45,782 nucleotides of DNA, taken from assembly GCA_031277915.1 (NCBI GenBank), contig JAITLL010000039.1, forward strand, positions 1 to 45,782, in the 5' to 3' direction. This document shows positions 1 to 8,667 of the stretch, one piece after another. Numbering within the stretch: the stretch's first letter is position 1; the number at the start of each line of letters is the position of its first letter. The translations under genes and the position numbers were made by a program. Source of the DNA: Acinetobacter sp. GTDB taxonomy: Bacteria; Pseudomonadota; Gammaproteobacteria; Pseudomonadales; Moraxellaceae. Under the pieces are notes generated by a model, which was not told the origin of the DNA, did no database searches, and worked only from the letters and a program-made list of their open reading frames with translations.

Positions 1-48
1 ATTGTTATACTCTCGTTTAAAAGATGATTTTACTGAGGCTGCATTCCA

Positions 49-1158
49 ATGATCAACGATGATCAAAACAAAACGACTTCTCTTAGTTTAGAACAAATTC
101 GCGAAGATATTGATAGTGTGGATCAACAGATTCAAGAATTATTAAATCGCCGCGCAAGCCTTGCTGAAGCTGTTGCGAAAGCTAAATTTGCTTCCGAAGA
201 GAATCCTTTGTTTTATCGTCCTGAACGTGAGGCACAAGTATTACGCAAAGTTATGGAACGCAACCAAGGTCCTTTGTCTGATGTAACCATGGCGCGTTTA
301 TTCCGTGAAATTATGTCTGCTTGCCTTGCTTTAGAAGCTCCACAAAGTATTGCATTTTTAGGGCCGGAAGGTACTTTTACTCAATCTGCCGTGCTTAAGC
401 ATTTTGGTAAAGATGCAGTTGTTCGTCCATTACCAACAATTGATGAAGTTTTCCGTGAAGTAGAAGCGGGTAGCGCACATTACGGTGTAGTTCCTGTTGA
501 AAACTCATCTGAAGGTATTGTGAACCATACTTTAGATTGCTTTAAAACATCGAATTTAAATGTGATTGGTGAAGTTGAATTGCGTATTCATCATCAATTT
601 CTTGTTTCTGAAAATACGCGTAAAGACAGCATTAAACAGATTTATGCTCATCAGCAAACTCTTGCTCAGTGTCGCCAATGGTTAGATGCGCATTATCCGG
701 GTGTTGAACGTGTTGCTTTAAACTCAAATGCAGAAGCTGCGCGTCGTATTCGCAATGAATGGCATTCAGCAGCTATTGCATCTGATATTGCAGCAAGTAT
801 GTATAACCTTGAAATCCTACATAGCAATATTGAAGATAATCCGGAAAATACAACTCGTTTCTTAGTGATTGGTCGTGAAAAAATTCCACAAAGTGGCAAT
901 GACAAAACATCATTATTAATTTCAGCGCATGACCGTGCAGGTGCTTTATTAGAAATTTTAGCACCATTTGCAAAACATAATATTAGCTTAACCAGTATTG
1001 AAACTCGTCCAGCATTACCTGAAAAGTGGGCATATGTATTCTTTATCGATTTAGAAGGTCATATCGATCAAGAGAATGTTGCTGCTGCGATTAATGATAT
1101 TCGCCCAATGGTGAAAGAGATTCGTATTTTAGGTTCTTATCCTGCTGCTGTTCTTTAA
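49..1158 (+). CDS. pheA: Chorismate mutase / prephenate dehydratase (P-protein)
   Basis: Bifunctional cytoplasmic enzyme turning chorismate into prephenate and then phenylpyruvate for phenylalanine synthesis. Residues about 10-97 are an AroQ-type chorismate mutase helix bundle starting at IREDIDSVDQQI. Residues about 100-280 are the prephenate dehydratase domain (FLGPEGTFTQ, PVENSSEGIV, and the catalytic TTRF motif). The last 90 residues are an ACT domain with the GALL and ETRP motifs that match the usual phenylalanine-binding GALV/ESRP pair, so feedback inhibition is expected. At 369 residues the length is normal. A GAGG ribosome-binding sequence lies 11-14 bases before the ATG. The tyrA-aroA fusion follows after about 100 bases, consistent with an aromatic amino acid operon. 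Confidence 0.97.
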   Translation: MINDDQNKTTSLSLEQIREDIDSVDQQIQELLNRRASLAEAVAKAKFASEENPLFYRPEREAQVLRKVMERNQGPLSDVTMARLFREIMSACLALEAPQSIAFLGPEGTFTQSAVLKHFGKDAVVRPLPTIDEVFREVEAGSAHYGVVPVENSSEGIVNHTLDCFKTSNLNVIGEVELRIHHQFLVSENTRKDSIKQIYAHQQTLAQCRQWLDAHYPGVERVALNSNAEAARRIRNEWHSAAIASDIAASMYNLEILHSNIEDNPENTTRFLVIGREKIPQSGNDKTSLLISAHDRAGALLEILAPFAKHNISLTSIETRPALPEKWAYVFFIDLEGHIDQENVAAAINDIRPMVKEIRILGSYPAAVL

Positions 1159-1219
1159 TCACTCATGTTGGAATAATGACATGTATCAAATAGAACAGTC
1201 ATTATGCTTAAAAAACAAA

Positions 1220-1249
1220 TTGCTCAAAGGTTTAAATAACTTTGAGCAA
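1220..1249 (+). other. Perfect 10-bp hairpin in the tyrA-aroA leader
   Basis: TTGCTCAAAG (1220-1229) pairs exactly with CTTTGAGCAA (1240-1249) around a 10-base loop. The right arm covers the upstream TTG start candidate at 1242. There is no T-tract, so this is not a typical terminator. A second inverted repeat, ATAATGAC/GTCATTAT, lies at 1173-1205. Together they fill the pheA to tyrA-aroA gap and could affect transcription or translation of the fusion gene. Confidence 0.6.
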
Positions 1250-1265
1250 AAGCAAAGTTGAAGTT

Positions 1266-3512
1266 ATGTCACAACCCCTATTTAAAAAAGTTGCATTTAT
1301 TGGTTTAGGACTCATCGGGTCGAGTTTGGCTCGTGTTATTGTTGCAGAAAGGTTGGCGACAACTATTGTGGCATCTACACGATCATATAAAACTTTAGAA
1401 GATGCAAAATCACTTGGCTTAATACAAGAAGGATTTTCTGATCCTGTTGAAGCTGTGAAAGGGGCAGATTTAGTCGTTTTAGCCTTGCCAGTGCGAGCTA
1501 CGCAAAAAGTGCTTGAGCAAATTAAACCTTATTTGTTAGAAACCACGATTGTAACTGATGTGGGAAGTACAAAAGGTAATGTCGTTGATGCAGCAAAAGC
1601 TGTATTTGGTGAAGATTTACCAGCGGGTTTTGTACCAGGACATCCTATTGCGGGTAGTGAGCATACAGGGGTTCATGCAGGTAAGGTTGATCTCTTTGCA
1701 AATCACAAAGTGATTTTAACGCCGTTACCAACAAGCGCAGAATGGGCAGTTGATAAACTGATTCAACTTTGGTCAGCAGCTAAAGCTGAAGTTATTTGTA
1801 TGGATGTTGCCAAGCATGATGAAGTTTTGGCGCATACGAGCCATTTACCACACTTGATGGCATTTAATTTGGTTGAGCAACTTGCAAACCGTGAAGATAA
1901 TCTTGATATTTTCCGTTATGCAGCTGGTGGCTTTCGTGATTTTTCACGAATTGCAGCTAGCGATCCCCAAATGTGGCATGACATTTTCTTTGCCAATAAA
2001 ACAGCGATATTAAATGCTGTAGATGGATTCGAAAAGCAACTTACCGTACTTAGAAAATTGATTGAAAATGAAGACTCTCATGCATTAATGGGTTTACTCG
2101 GTCATGCTCAGGCAGCACGTCAGCATTTCAATCATATGTTAGCCAAAAAACCTTTAATGGAGAAAAATAAGGTGACACAGCAATTCAGTATCTTACCGGG
2201 AAATAAGGCTTTTAAAGGTAAATTTACCGTACCGGGTGACAAATCTGTGTCACATCGCTCCATTATGTTTGGTGCTATTGCCGAAGGCACGACCCATGTC
2301 ACTGGCTTTCTTGAAGGTGAAGATGCCTTGGCAACTTTACAGGCTTTCCGTGACATGGGTGTAAGTATTGAAGGCCCTAAAAATGGTGAAGTGACCATTC
2401 ATGGCGTAGGTATGCATGGTTTAAAAGCACCAGCAAGTGCATTGTATATGGGTAACTCTGGTACAAGCATGCGTTTGCTCTCAGGTATGCTATCAGCACA
2501 AAAGTTTGATTCTGTTATGACAGGTGATGCATCACTTTCTAAGCGTCCAATGGAGCGTATTGCTAAGCCATTACGTTTAATGGGTGCGCAAATTCAGACC
2601 ACAGGTGAGAAAGGTACACCACCTGTAAGCATTACTGGTAGTCAACAATTAAAAGCGATTCAATACGATTTACCTATGGCATCTGCTCAAGTGAAATCAG
2701 GTATTTTACTTGCGGGTCTATGGGCTGATGGTGAAATCTCTGTTACAGAACCAGAGCCAACTCGTGACCATACAGAGCGCATGCTTCGTGCATTTGGCTA
2801 TGATGTTAAAACCGAAGGCAACAAGATTTCTCTTGTTGGTGGCGGAAAATTAGTAGGTACTGACATTCAAGTACCATCAGACATTTCATCTGCTGCTTTC
2901 TTTATGGTGGGTGCTGCAATTACTGAAGGTTCTGATGTTGTTCTAGAAGCTGTAGGTATTAACCCAACACGTACTGGCGTAATTGAAATTTTAAAACAGA
3001 TGGGTGCTGACCTGACTGTTGAAAATGAACGTATTGCTGGTGGCGAACCTATTGCTGATATTCATATTAAAGGTTCACGCACACTTAAAGGCATTCATAT
3101 GCCAGAAGACCAAGTACCTTTAGCAATTGATGAATTCCCAGCTTTATTTATTGCAGCAGCTTGTGCTGAAGGCCAAACGGTATTAACTGGTGCGGCAGAA
3201 CTTCGTGTGAAAGAGTCTGACCGTATTCAGGTCATGGCTGATGGCTTAAAAATCATGGGCATTGACTGTACACCAACTGATGATGGAATCATTATCGAAG
3301 GTAAGGGTAAGTCAGGCGATTGGTCACCAATCTTTGCGGGTGGTGAAATCGAATCACATCATGACCACCGTATTGCCATGAGCTTTAGTATGGCAGGCCT
3401 TCGTAATTCTGGTCCGATTACGATTCAAGGTACTGAAACTGTGGCGACAAGCTTCCCAACTTTCACTGAGTTGGCGAATCGTGCAGGCTTAACAATCGAA
3501 GTTAGCCAATAA
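1266..3512 (+). CDS. tyrA-aroA: Fused prephenate dehydrogenase / EPSP synthase
   Basis: Two enzymes in one chain. The first 300 or so residues are the NAD(P)-dependent prephenate dehydrogenase of tyrosine synthesis (Rossmann motif GLGLIGSSLA; GHPIAGSEHTG). From about 2170 onward the chain is 3-phosphoshikimate 1-carboxyvinyltransferase of the shikimate pathway (PGDKSVSHRS, GNSGTSMRLLSG, RVKESDR, DHRIAMS). The AroA half carries RDHTE, GDKS, SAQVK and NPTR, the four motifs of class II EPSP synthases. This fusion is known in Pseudomonas and Acinetobacter relatives. The start is uncertain: an upstream in-frame TTG at 1242 has AAAGG 11 bases before it but sits inside a perfect hairpin, so I prefer the ATG at 1266 just before the conserved TyrA sequence. 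Confidence 0.95.
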   Translation: MSQPLFKKVAFIGLGLIGSSLARVIVAERLATTIVASTRSYKTLEDAKSLGLIQEGFSDPVEAVKGADLVVLALPVRATQKVLEQIKPYLLETTIVTDVGSTKGNVVDAAKAVFGEDLPAGFVPGHPIAGSEHTGVHAGKVDLFANHKVILTPLPTSAEWAVDKLIQLWSAAKAEVICMDVAKHDEVLAHTSHLPHLMAFNLVEQLANREDNLDIFRYAAGGFRDFSRIAASDPQMWHDIFFANKTAILNAVDGFEKQLTVLRKLIENEDSHALMGLLGHAQAARQHFNHMLAKKPLMEKNKVTQQFSILPGNKAFKGKFTVPGDKSVSHRSIMFGAIAEGTTHVTGFLEGEDALATLQAFRDMGVSIEGPKNGEVTIHGVGMHGLKAPASALYMGNSGTSMRLLSGMLSAQKFDSVMTGDASLSKRPMERIAKPLRLMGAQIQTTGEKGTPPVSITGSQQLKAIQYDLPMASAQVKSGILLAGLWADGEISVTEPEPTRDHTERMLRAFGYDVKTEGNKISLVGGGKLVGTDIQVPSDISSAAFFMVGAAITEGSDVVLEAVGINPTRTGVIEILKQMGADLTVENERIAGGEPIADIHIKGSRTLKGIHMPEDQVPLAIDEFPALFIAAACAEGQTVLTGAAELRVKESDRIQVMADGLKIMGIDCTPTDDGIIIEGKGKSGDWSPIFAGGEIESHHDHRIAMSFSMAGLRNSGPITIQGTETVATSFPTFTELANRAGLTIEVSQ

Positions 3513-3557
3513 CTTTTGACCTAACACATTTTATAATTGCTAACACAATAGCAACGG

Positions 3558-3595
3558 CAGCAGCGGGCTAAAGGCTTGGCTGCTGTTTGTTTATT
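3558..3595 (+). terminator. Probable terminator after tyrA-aroA
   Basis: CAGCAGC (3558-3564) pairs with GCTGCTG (3579-3585) and is followed by the T-rich TTTGTTTATT. The stem is GC-rich but the T-tract is interrupted, so termination may be partial. Confidence 0.5.
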
Positions 3596-3639
3596 GCTTA
3601 TGCTAAGCGCAGATAATGATAAAAGTGTTAGGATAAAGG

Positions 3640-4023
3640 ATGAAAAAATTACAATTTATTGCCAGTTGCCCACAACATGGAGTGCTTGATCATCCACCAA
3701 ATGAATGCCATATCACTCAAGAATATGTAGCGGCTTTATTATTTAAACAATTGGGACATTATGGCTTTGATGCACAGCACATTGTGCATGAGCATGAAAA
3801 GGTAGAAGTCAGTATTGATAATCATCTTTTACCCTTGTCGATTACTTGCCAGAAAACAGACCATGATGGGCATTTAATGTGTGAAATCTCTGCCAATCCT
3901 GATGAAGAACAAGATTGGTTTGAGAAAATTGAAACACAAAGCATTATTCGTCAGCTTGCACAAGCAGTTGAAAATAGTTTGAAAGCCGATCAGAGTTTTT
4001 CAGCATTTGAGTGGAAAAACTAA
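3640..4023 (+). CDS. Uncharacterised 127-residue protein
   Basis: I do not recognise a family. The predicted protein is soluble and acidic, with no signal peptide or membrane segment. It is rich in histidine in the first half (CPQHGVLDHPPNECH near residues 10-24, HIVHEHEK near 47-54) and ends in a helical stretch rich in Gln and Glu. A clear ribosome-binding sequence (AGGATAAAGG) precedes the ATG. It lies between the tyrA-aroA terminator and a weak hairpin before pepD, so it is probably transcribed alone. The clustered His and Cys residues might bind metal, but that is a guess. Confidence 0.8.
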   Translation: MKKLQFIASCPQHGVLDHPPNECHITQEYVAALLFKQLGHYGFDAQHIVHEHEKVEVSIDNHLLPLSITCQKTDHDGHLMCEISANPDEEQDWFEKIETQSIIRQLAQAVENSLKADQSFSAFEWKN

Positions 4024-4056
4024 AACATACGCCTGTTAAGACTTATTTAAGAAGTG

Positions 4057-4075
4057 CGGCTTTAAAAAAAAGCCG
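4057..4075 (+). terminator. Weak hairpin after the 127-residue gene
   Basis: CGGCTTT (4057-4063) pairs with AAAGCCG (4069-4075) across an A5 loop. The downstream sequence TACCGTTTCTTT is only partly T-rich, so this is a possible terminator. Confidence 0.4.
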
Positions 4076-4194
4076 TACCGTTTCTTTAGATTAAAGGTAA
4101 AAATACAAAATCTTTCCCGAAATTCCTACCTATCTTTAATGCATTGTGTATATTGAAATTATTACGATATTTATATAATTAGAGTGTGGTTTTC

Positions 4195-5655
4195 ATGACA
4201 CAAGTCAATATTGCAGCGTTATCTCCTCAAGTGGTTTGGCAGCATTTTCAAACACTTTGCACTATTCCTCGCCCATCAAAGCATGAACAGCAGCTTCGTG
4301 AGTTTTTACAAAACTGGGCTGAAAGTCGAAATTTAGAAACTTACGTAGATGAAGTTGGTAATTTGATTATCCGTAAGAATGCGACTGTGGGTAAAGAACA
4401 TGTATCTGGGGTCATTCTTCAAGGCCATTTAGATATGGTCACACAAGCCAACACTGGCACAGTACACGATTTCTTTAAAGACCCGATTCGCCCGGTTCTT
4501 GAGGATGGCTGGTTGATTGCTAAAGATACTACTTTAGGTGCTGACAATGGCATTGGAGTAGCCTTGTCTTTAGCTGTTTTAGATTCAAATGATATTGCTC
4601 ATGGACCAATTGAAGTACTTTTAACAGTCGATGAAGAAGCAGGCATGAGTGGTGCACGGCTTTTACAGGCAGGTGTGCTAAAAGGAAAATGGTTATTTAA
4701 TATTGATACAGAAGAGTGGGGTGAGCTATATCTCGGATGTGCTGGCAGTATTGATGTTGAACTAGAGCAGCCACTCACTTATGAACCAATTCCTGAAGAT
4801 TTGACGATTGTGAATATTCAGGTTGCTGGCCTTAAAGGTGGTCACTCTGGTGTAGATATTCATTTAGGGCGTGGTAATGCCAACGTTATTCTGGCCCGCT
4901 TTTTAAATGAGTATTTAGCACCACTTGGTGGACGACTTGTTGAGTTTACAGGAGGTACAGCTCGGAATGCTTTACCGCGAGAAGCAGTGGCAACCATTGC
5001 AATTTCGTCTAACCAGTTACCTGAACTAGAAAAGTTACTCGCCGAATATCAATCAACATGGAAAAAACAGCTACAAGGTATTGATGATAATTTGCAATTA
5101 ACTATTCAACCGAATAACGCTGAAGTGATGGAAGTGATTGCTCAAAAACAGCAAAACGAATGGTTGCAAGCTTTAGCAACAAGCCCGTATGGCGTTGCAA
5201 GTATGAGTCAAGCTTTACCAGATGTGGTTGAGACTTCAAATAACGTTGGGGTTGTAAAACTAAATCGAGAGGGTGGAAAAGCTGTTTTAATGGTTCGTTC
5301 AATGGTGAACCAAGAAGCTGAGGATTTTGCTAAGAAAATTCAGGCGCATTTTAGTCAATTTAATATCGCCTCTACACTCACGCCGTTAGTTTCGGGATGG
5401 ACACCAAATCCTGACTCAGCTGCTCTAAAGTGCTTACAACAAGCCTATCAAAAGGTGTTTAATATTGAACCAAATCTCAAAGTGATTCATGCTGGCTTAG
5501 AGTGTGGGATTATTGCTGAACACTATCCAGATTTACAGATGGTTTCGTTTGGACCAGATATTCAAGGTGCACATGCACCAGGTGAACGAGTCAAAGTAGA
5601 GACTGTAGAGAAATGTTGGAAGTTGTTGGTAACAGCGTTAGCCTCTGTAGAATAA
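4195..5655 (+). CDS. pepD: Cytosolic aminoacyl-histidine dipeptidase, M20 family
   Basis: Zinc dipeptidase (peptidase D) that cleaves dipeptides such as Xaa-His in the cytoplasm. Metal-site motifs are in the usual order: GHLDMV, LGADNG, the catalytic DEEAGMSGA, then IDTEE and a late HAGLECG. The lid-domain sequence GGHSGVDIHLGRGNAN is also typical. From the ATG at 4195 the protein is 486 residues, close to the E. coli enzyme. An upstream GTG at 4186 would add three residues, but the AGAG at 4181 is better spaced for the ATG. A perfect TATAAT at 4174-4179, with a TTGAAA only 15 bases upstream, suggests a very short leader. Confidence 0.95.
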   Translation: MTQVNIAALSPQVVWQHFQTLCTIPRPSKHEQQLREFLQNWAESRNLETYVDEVGNLIIRKNATVGKEHVSGVILQGHLDMVTQANTGTVHDFFKDPIRPVLEDGWLIAKDTTLGADNGIGVALSLAVLDSNDIAHGPIEVLLTVDEEAGMSGARLLQAGVLKGKWLFNIDTEEWGELYLGCAGSIDVELEQPLTYEPIPEDLTIVNIQVAGLKGGHSGVDIHLGRGNANVILARFLNEYLAPLGGRLVEFTGGTARNALPREAVATIAISSNQLPELEKLLAEYQSTWKKQLQGIDDNLQLTIQPNNAEVMEVIAQKQQNEWLQALATSPYGVASMSQALPDVVETSNNVGVVKLNREGGKAVLMVRSMVNQEAEDFAKKIQAHFSQFNIASTLTPLVSGWTPNPDSAALKCLQQAYQKVFNIEPNLKVIHAGLECGIIAEHYPDLQMVSFGPDIQGAHAPGERVKVETVEKCWKLLVTALASVE

Positions 5656-5666
5656 TGTTTAGAAAT

Positions 5667-5690
5667 AAGAAGCTCAGTCATGAGCTTCTT
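5667..5690. terminator. Symmetric hairpin between convergent pepD and rnz
   Basis: AAGAAGCTCA (5667-5676) pairs perfectly with TGAGCTTCTT (5681-5690) across a GTCA loop. It sits between two convergent genes, but neither side has a strong T-tract, so its efficiency as a terminator is uncertain. Confidence 0.45.
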
Positions 5691-5761
5691 AAACTTTAAC
5701 TTTTACATGAAAATGATTTGTAGTTAATTCTATAAATTTGAAATCACAACAAATATGACTT

Positions 5762-6718
5762 TTACTCTATTTTTAAAAGTTGTCCTGTTTCACTTAAAGT
5801 AAACTCATCAAAATCATTTGCTAAATAAAAATGGCCTTTATAAAACTGACGAACTTCTTCGGTAATAGCTTGTTGCCCAGTTTTATCCTGATGTCTAGGG
5901 CTAAAATGCGTCAGAATTAAATTATCCAGAAATTGTTGCTCTGCAAATTCAGCCACCATTTTTGCGGAACTGTGCATTGGCCCTTTACCTACTTTATCTA
6001 AAACTGTTTGTAAATAAGTCGATTCATGAATGAGTAGTTGAACATCTTTGCAAGCACCAGCTAATAGCTCTGGTTGGTCATTATCACCACCTATAATTGC
6101 ATGAATCTGTTGATTTTGAACTTTGATAAAGTCTTTCGATTTTAAAATTCGTCCTTCAAATTCAACATCGTAGCCTCGTTTTAAATGCCCCCAAATATCG
6201 CCTTTGGGTACGCCAAGCTGAGTTAAAGTTTGGATATCTAACTTTTCCTGTGTAGATCTCATATAAATGCTAAAGGCAAAACTTGGGACACGATGGCTGA
6301 GGGGATGGGCCTGAACTATAAACTCATCAGAGACCTGCTGAGACTGTATTGCCTCGTTAACATCAATAAATTTAATTGGATAGGGTAGATGCAAATCTGT
6401 AAGTTGAGCCGTGATTTCAAACCATTGCTGAATTTCCTTTGGTGCAATCACCATTAATGGTTTGGTACGGGCATTCATGCCTGCACTTGCCAGTAAGCCA
6501 ACTAGGCCATAACAATGGTCACCGTGAACGTGCGTAATACAAATGGCAACTAGGTTTTGTAGAGAAAGTCTGGCTTGCTGAATACGGTGCTGAGTACCTT
6601 CACCAGCATCAATTAAAACCCAGTTCTTATTTTTACTATTACGAACCGCTAATCCTGAAACATTGCGTGAAAGAGTGGGTACGCCAGAGGATGTGCCTAA
6701 AAAAGTAAAATGAAGCAT
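5762..6718 (-). CDS. rnz: Ribonuclease Z
   Basis: Metallo-beta-lactamase-fold endonuclease that trims the 3' ends of tRNA precursors. It begins with FTFLGTSSGVPT, carries the zinc motif THVHGDHCYGL near residue 65, and has the later metal ligands in IIGGDND and LTHFSPRH. The flexible-arm region typical of long bacterial RNase Z is present. At 318 residues it matches the usual size. It faces pepD tail to tail. The tRNAs in this window already encode CCA, so an alternative role in RNA turnover is possible. Confidence 0.93.
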   Translation of the reverse strand: MLHFTFLGTSSGVPTLSRNVSGLAVRNSKNKNWVLIDAGEGTQHRIQQARLSLQNLVAICITHVHGDHCYGLVGLLASAGMNARTKPLMVIAPKEIQQWFEITAQLTDLHLPYPIKFIDVNEAIQSQQVSDEFIVQAHPLSHRVPSFAFSIYMRSTQEKLDIQTLTQLGVPKGDIWGHLKRGYDVEFEGRILKSKDFIKVQNQQIHAIIGGDNDQPELLAGACKDVQLLIHESTYLQTVLDKVGKGPMHSSAKMVAEFAEQQFLDNLILTHFSPRHQDKTGQQAITEEVRQFYKGHFYLANDFDEFTLSETGQLLKIE

Positions 6719-6874
6719 ATTTTTGGAATTTTTTAGTTAAATGCGTGCTGTATATTATAGACACTTATTAAAATTTTATAGTAATTATGGCGAACGAATG
6801 ATAATAACCAAGTAAAAATAGATTCGTTTTGGGGTAAGTTGGAATAATTTTTAGAAGTTATACGGCTCATAAAA

Positions 6875-6905
6875 TGGTGGACATAGGCCGAATCTATGTC
6901 CACCA
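6875..6905 (-). terminator. Terminator of the alpha/beta hydrolase gene
   Basis: A perfect 12-bp stem (GGTGGACATAG and its complement plus an outer T-A pair) with a 7-base loop. Read on the minus strand it follows the hydrolase stop codon and is followed by TTTTATG. Confidence 0.65.
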
Positions 6906-6913
6906 AATACACT

Positions 6914-7546
6914 TTATTTCATGATAATAAAGCGTGTGATGATTTGACGAAGCTGTTTTAAATAACCTGTAAAGAAGTGGTTGGCACCAGGTAAAATCGT
7001 AATTGGATGCTTCTGCGGTTTTGCCCATGCAATTGCATCTGAAAGTAAGGTAATGTCATCTTGCTCACCATGAATGAGTAGAATATCACCTTGAATTTCA
7101 GGAGTTTTATAGTGGCGCAAGCCCACTACAGTAGCCGTTGGTAAACCACATAAAATTAACTGTATAGGTCGTAATTCAGGATTAAGCTGTGCAAAGCATT
7201 TTGCTAAAACATGTGAGCCGAAACTAAAGCCACCTGCATAGAACGGCAGACCTTCGTGAAGCTTACGAACATGTTCAATTACAGCTAAAATATCTTCAGT
7301 TTCACCATGGCCTTCATCATGAATACCTTCACTACCACCTAAGCCACGGAAGCTAGGGCGATAAACAATACAACCATATTCATTAAAGATTTGGGTTAAA
7401 AGGGCAGGGACTTTATGTTGAGGGGTTCCTCCTTGCAATGGATGCGGATGACAAACAACCGCAAAGCCTTTGATTTCACCTTCAGGGCGGTCAACGAAAA
7501 GTTCAATTTTACCTACTGGACCCTGGATGAAAGTTTGCTCAGACAT
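6914..7546 (-). CDS. Alpha/beta hydrolase of the COG2945 type
   Basis: Small serine hydrolase fold of unknown substrate. Visible features are the strand/oxyanion motif VCHPHPLQGG, the nucleophile elbow GFSFG, the acid in HGEQDD and the catalytic His in GANHFF, all in the standard order. There is no signal peptide, so it should be cytoplasmic. The ATG at 7546 gives 210 residues beginning MSEQTFIQGP. A longer reading from an alternative start at 7567 adds seven residues and lacks support. It is divergent from yaaA and has its own terminator, so it is probably a single-gene unit. Confidence 0.88.
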   Translation of the reverse strand: MSEQTFIQGPVGKIELFVDRPEGEIKGFAVVCHPHPLQGGTPQHKVPALLTQIFNEYGCIVYRPSFRGLGGSEGIHDEGHGETEDILAVIEHVRKLHEGLPFYAGGFSFGSHVLAKCFAQLNPELRPIQLILCGLPTATVVGLRHYKTPEIQGDILLIHGEQDDITLLSDAIAWAKPQKHPITILPGANHFFTGYLKQLRQIITRFIIMK

Positions 7547-7671
7547 ATAAGAACCGCTAAATAACAATACGTGATGCTATTTTACCGATAGTCGTCATTG
7601 AAAACACGAGTTAGCATTAAAAAATATCTACTGTTATAGTTGGTATTAAGAATAATTTTTTCAGGTTGTCT

Positions 7672-8451
7672 ATGCTTGCTTTAATTTCTCCTGCAAAAAC
7701 TTTGGATTATGAAACAGCGTTACCTACAGATGAGTTTACTCAGCCTCGCTTGTTAGAACATTCAGAACAATTAATTGATGTTAGCCGTAAACTTTCTGCT
7801 TCAGAAATTGCCAGTTTAATGAGTGTCAGTGAAAAAATTGCAAAACTCAATGCGGATCGTTTTAGAGACTGGAATCCCGAATTTAATTTCTCAAATGCTC
7901 GCCAAGCAATCTATGCATTTAAAGGGGATGTCTACACCGGTTTAGATGCTTATCATTTAAAAGACAAAGATATTGATTTTGCACAGCAGCATTTGCGTAT
8001 GCTCTCTGGTTTATATGGTTTATTGCGTCCTTTAGATTTAATGATGCCTTATCGTCTAGAAATGGGTACTAAATTAAAAAATACACGCGGCTATAATTTG
8101 TATGAATTCTGGGGTGATATTATCACCAGTCAGATTAATGAAGACTTGGCAGCCATTAAATCAGAATTGTTAGTAAATCTAGCTTCAGATGAATATTACA
8201 AGTCTGTCAATGAAAAGAAAATTAAGGCTGAAATCGTGAAGCCTGTTTTCCTTGATCAGAAAAATGGTAAATATAAAGTCATTAGTTTTTATGCGAAAAA
8301 AGCACGCGGTTTAATGGCTCGCTTTATTATTGAAAACCAATTAAATAAAGCTGGGGATATTAAAGCGTTCAATACCGATGGATACTACTTTGATAATGAG
8401 AATTCATCAGCAAAAGAGTTAGTGTTTAAACGTGATGAGCAAGTGGCTTAA
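7672..8451 (+). CDS. yaaA: Peroxide-stress protein YaaA (DUF328/UPF0246)
   Basis: Member of the YaaA family, which in E. coli lowers free iron and protects DNA and protein during hydrogen peroxide stress. The match runs end to end with family signatures [80 protein letters not shown] and a C-terminal [10 protein letters not shown] chose the ATG at 7672, which matches the family N-terminus, over an upstream TTG at 7666. The protein is cytoplasmic and 259 residues long. Confidence 0.95.
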   Translation: MLALISPAKTLDYETALPTDEFTQPRLLEHSEQLIDVSRKLSASEIASLMSVSEKIAKLNADRFRDWNPEFNFSNARQAIYAFKGDVYTGLDAYHLKDKDIDFAQQHLRMLSGLYGLLRPLDLMMPYRLEMGTKLKNTRGYNLYEFWGDIITSQINEDLAAIKSELLVNLASDEYYKSVNEKKIKAEIVKPVFLDQKNGKYKVISFYAKKARGLMARFIIENQLNKAGDIKAFNTDGYYFDNENSSAKELVFKRDEQVA

Positions 8452-8526
8452 TTAAATTAATAATTTTACGTGCTATGCGACCTTTGGTCTCATGTTTAAT
8501 TTATTAATCTCTATATTGGCTATGCC

Positions 8527-8642
8527 TTACTTTTGAAAGGTCAAAAGTAACAAAACCTTTGTTGAACAGAGGGCACATCCATATGGCCCCTGTTCAACAG
8601 TGGCATCCATGCCACTTGGCACGATAGCTTTTGTTATCGTGC
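8527..8642. repeat. Array of four consecutive hairpins between yaaA and thiG
   Basis: Four independent inverted repeats lie end to end. Stem 1 is TTACTTTTGA/TCAAAAGTAA (8527-8550, 10 bp). Stem 2 is GTTGAACAG/CTGTTCAAC (8561-8598), extended inward by GGGC/GCCC past one bulged A. Stem 3 is GTGGCAT/ATGCCAC (8600-8615). Stem 4 is GCACGATA/TATCGTGC (8619-8642), extended to a TTTT loop. No ORF of note covers it. It may be a dispersed palindromic element or a compound bidirectional terminator for the convergent genes. Confidence 0.7.
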
Positions 8643-8667
8643 TTTAAAATTTAGGCAAAATTAATGA

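Noticed and set aside
7567-7671. OxyR-type regulatory site ahead of yaaA
   Set aside because: The divergent gap is AT-rich but I could not identify a credible operator or a well-spaced promoter.
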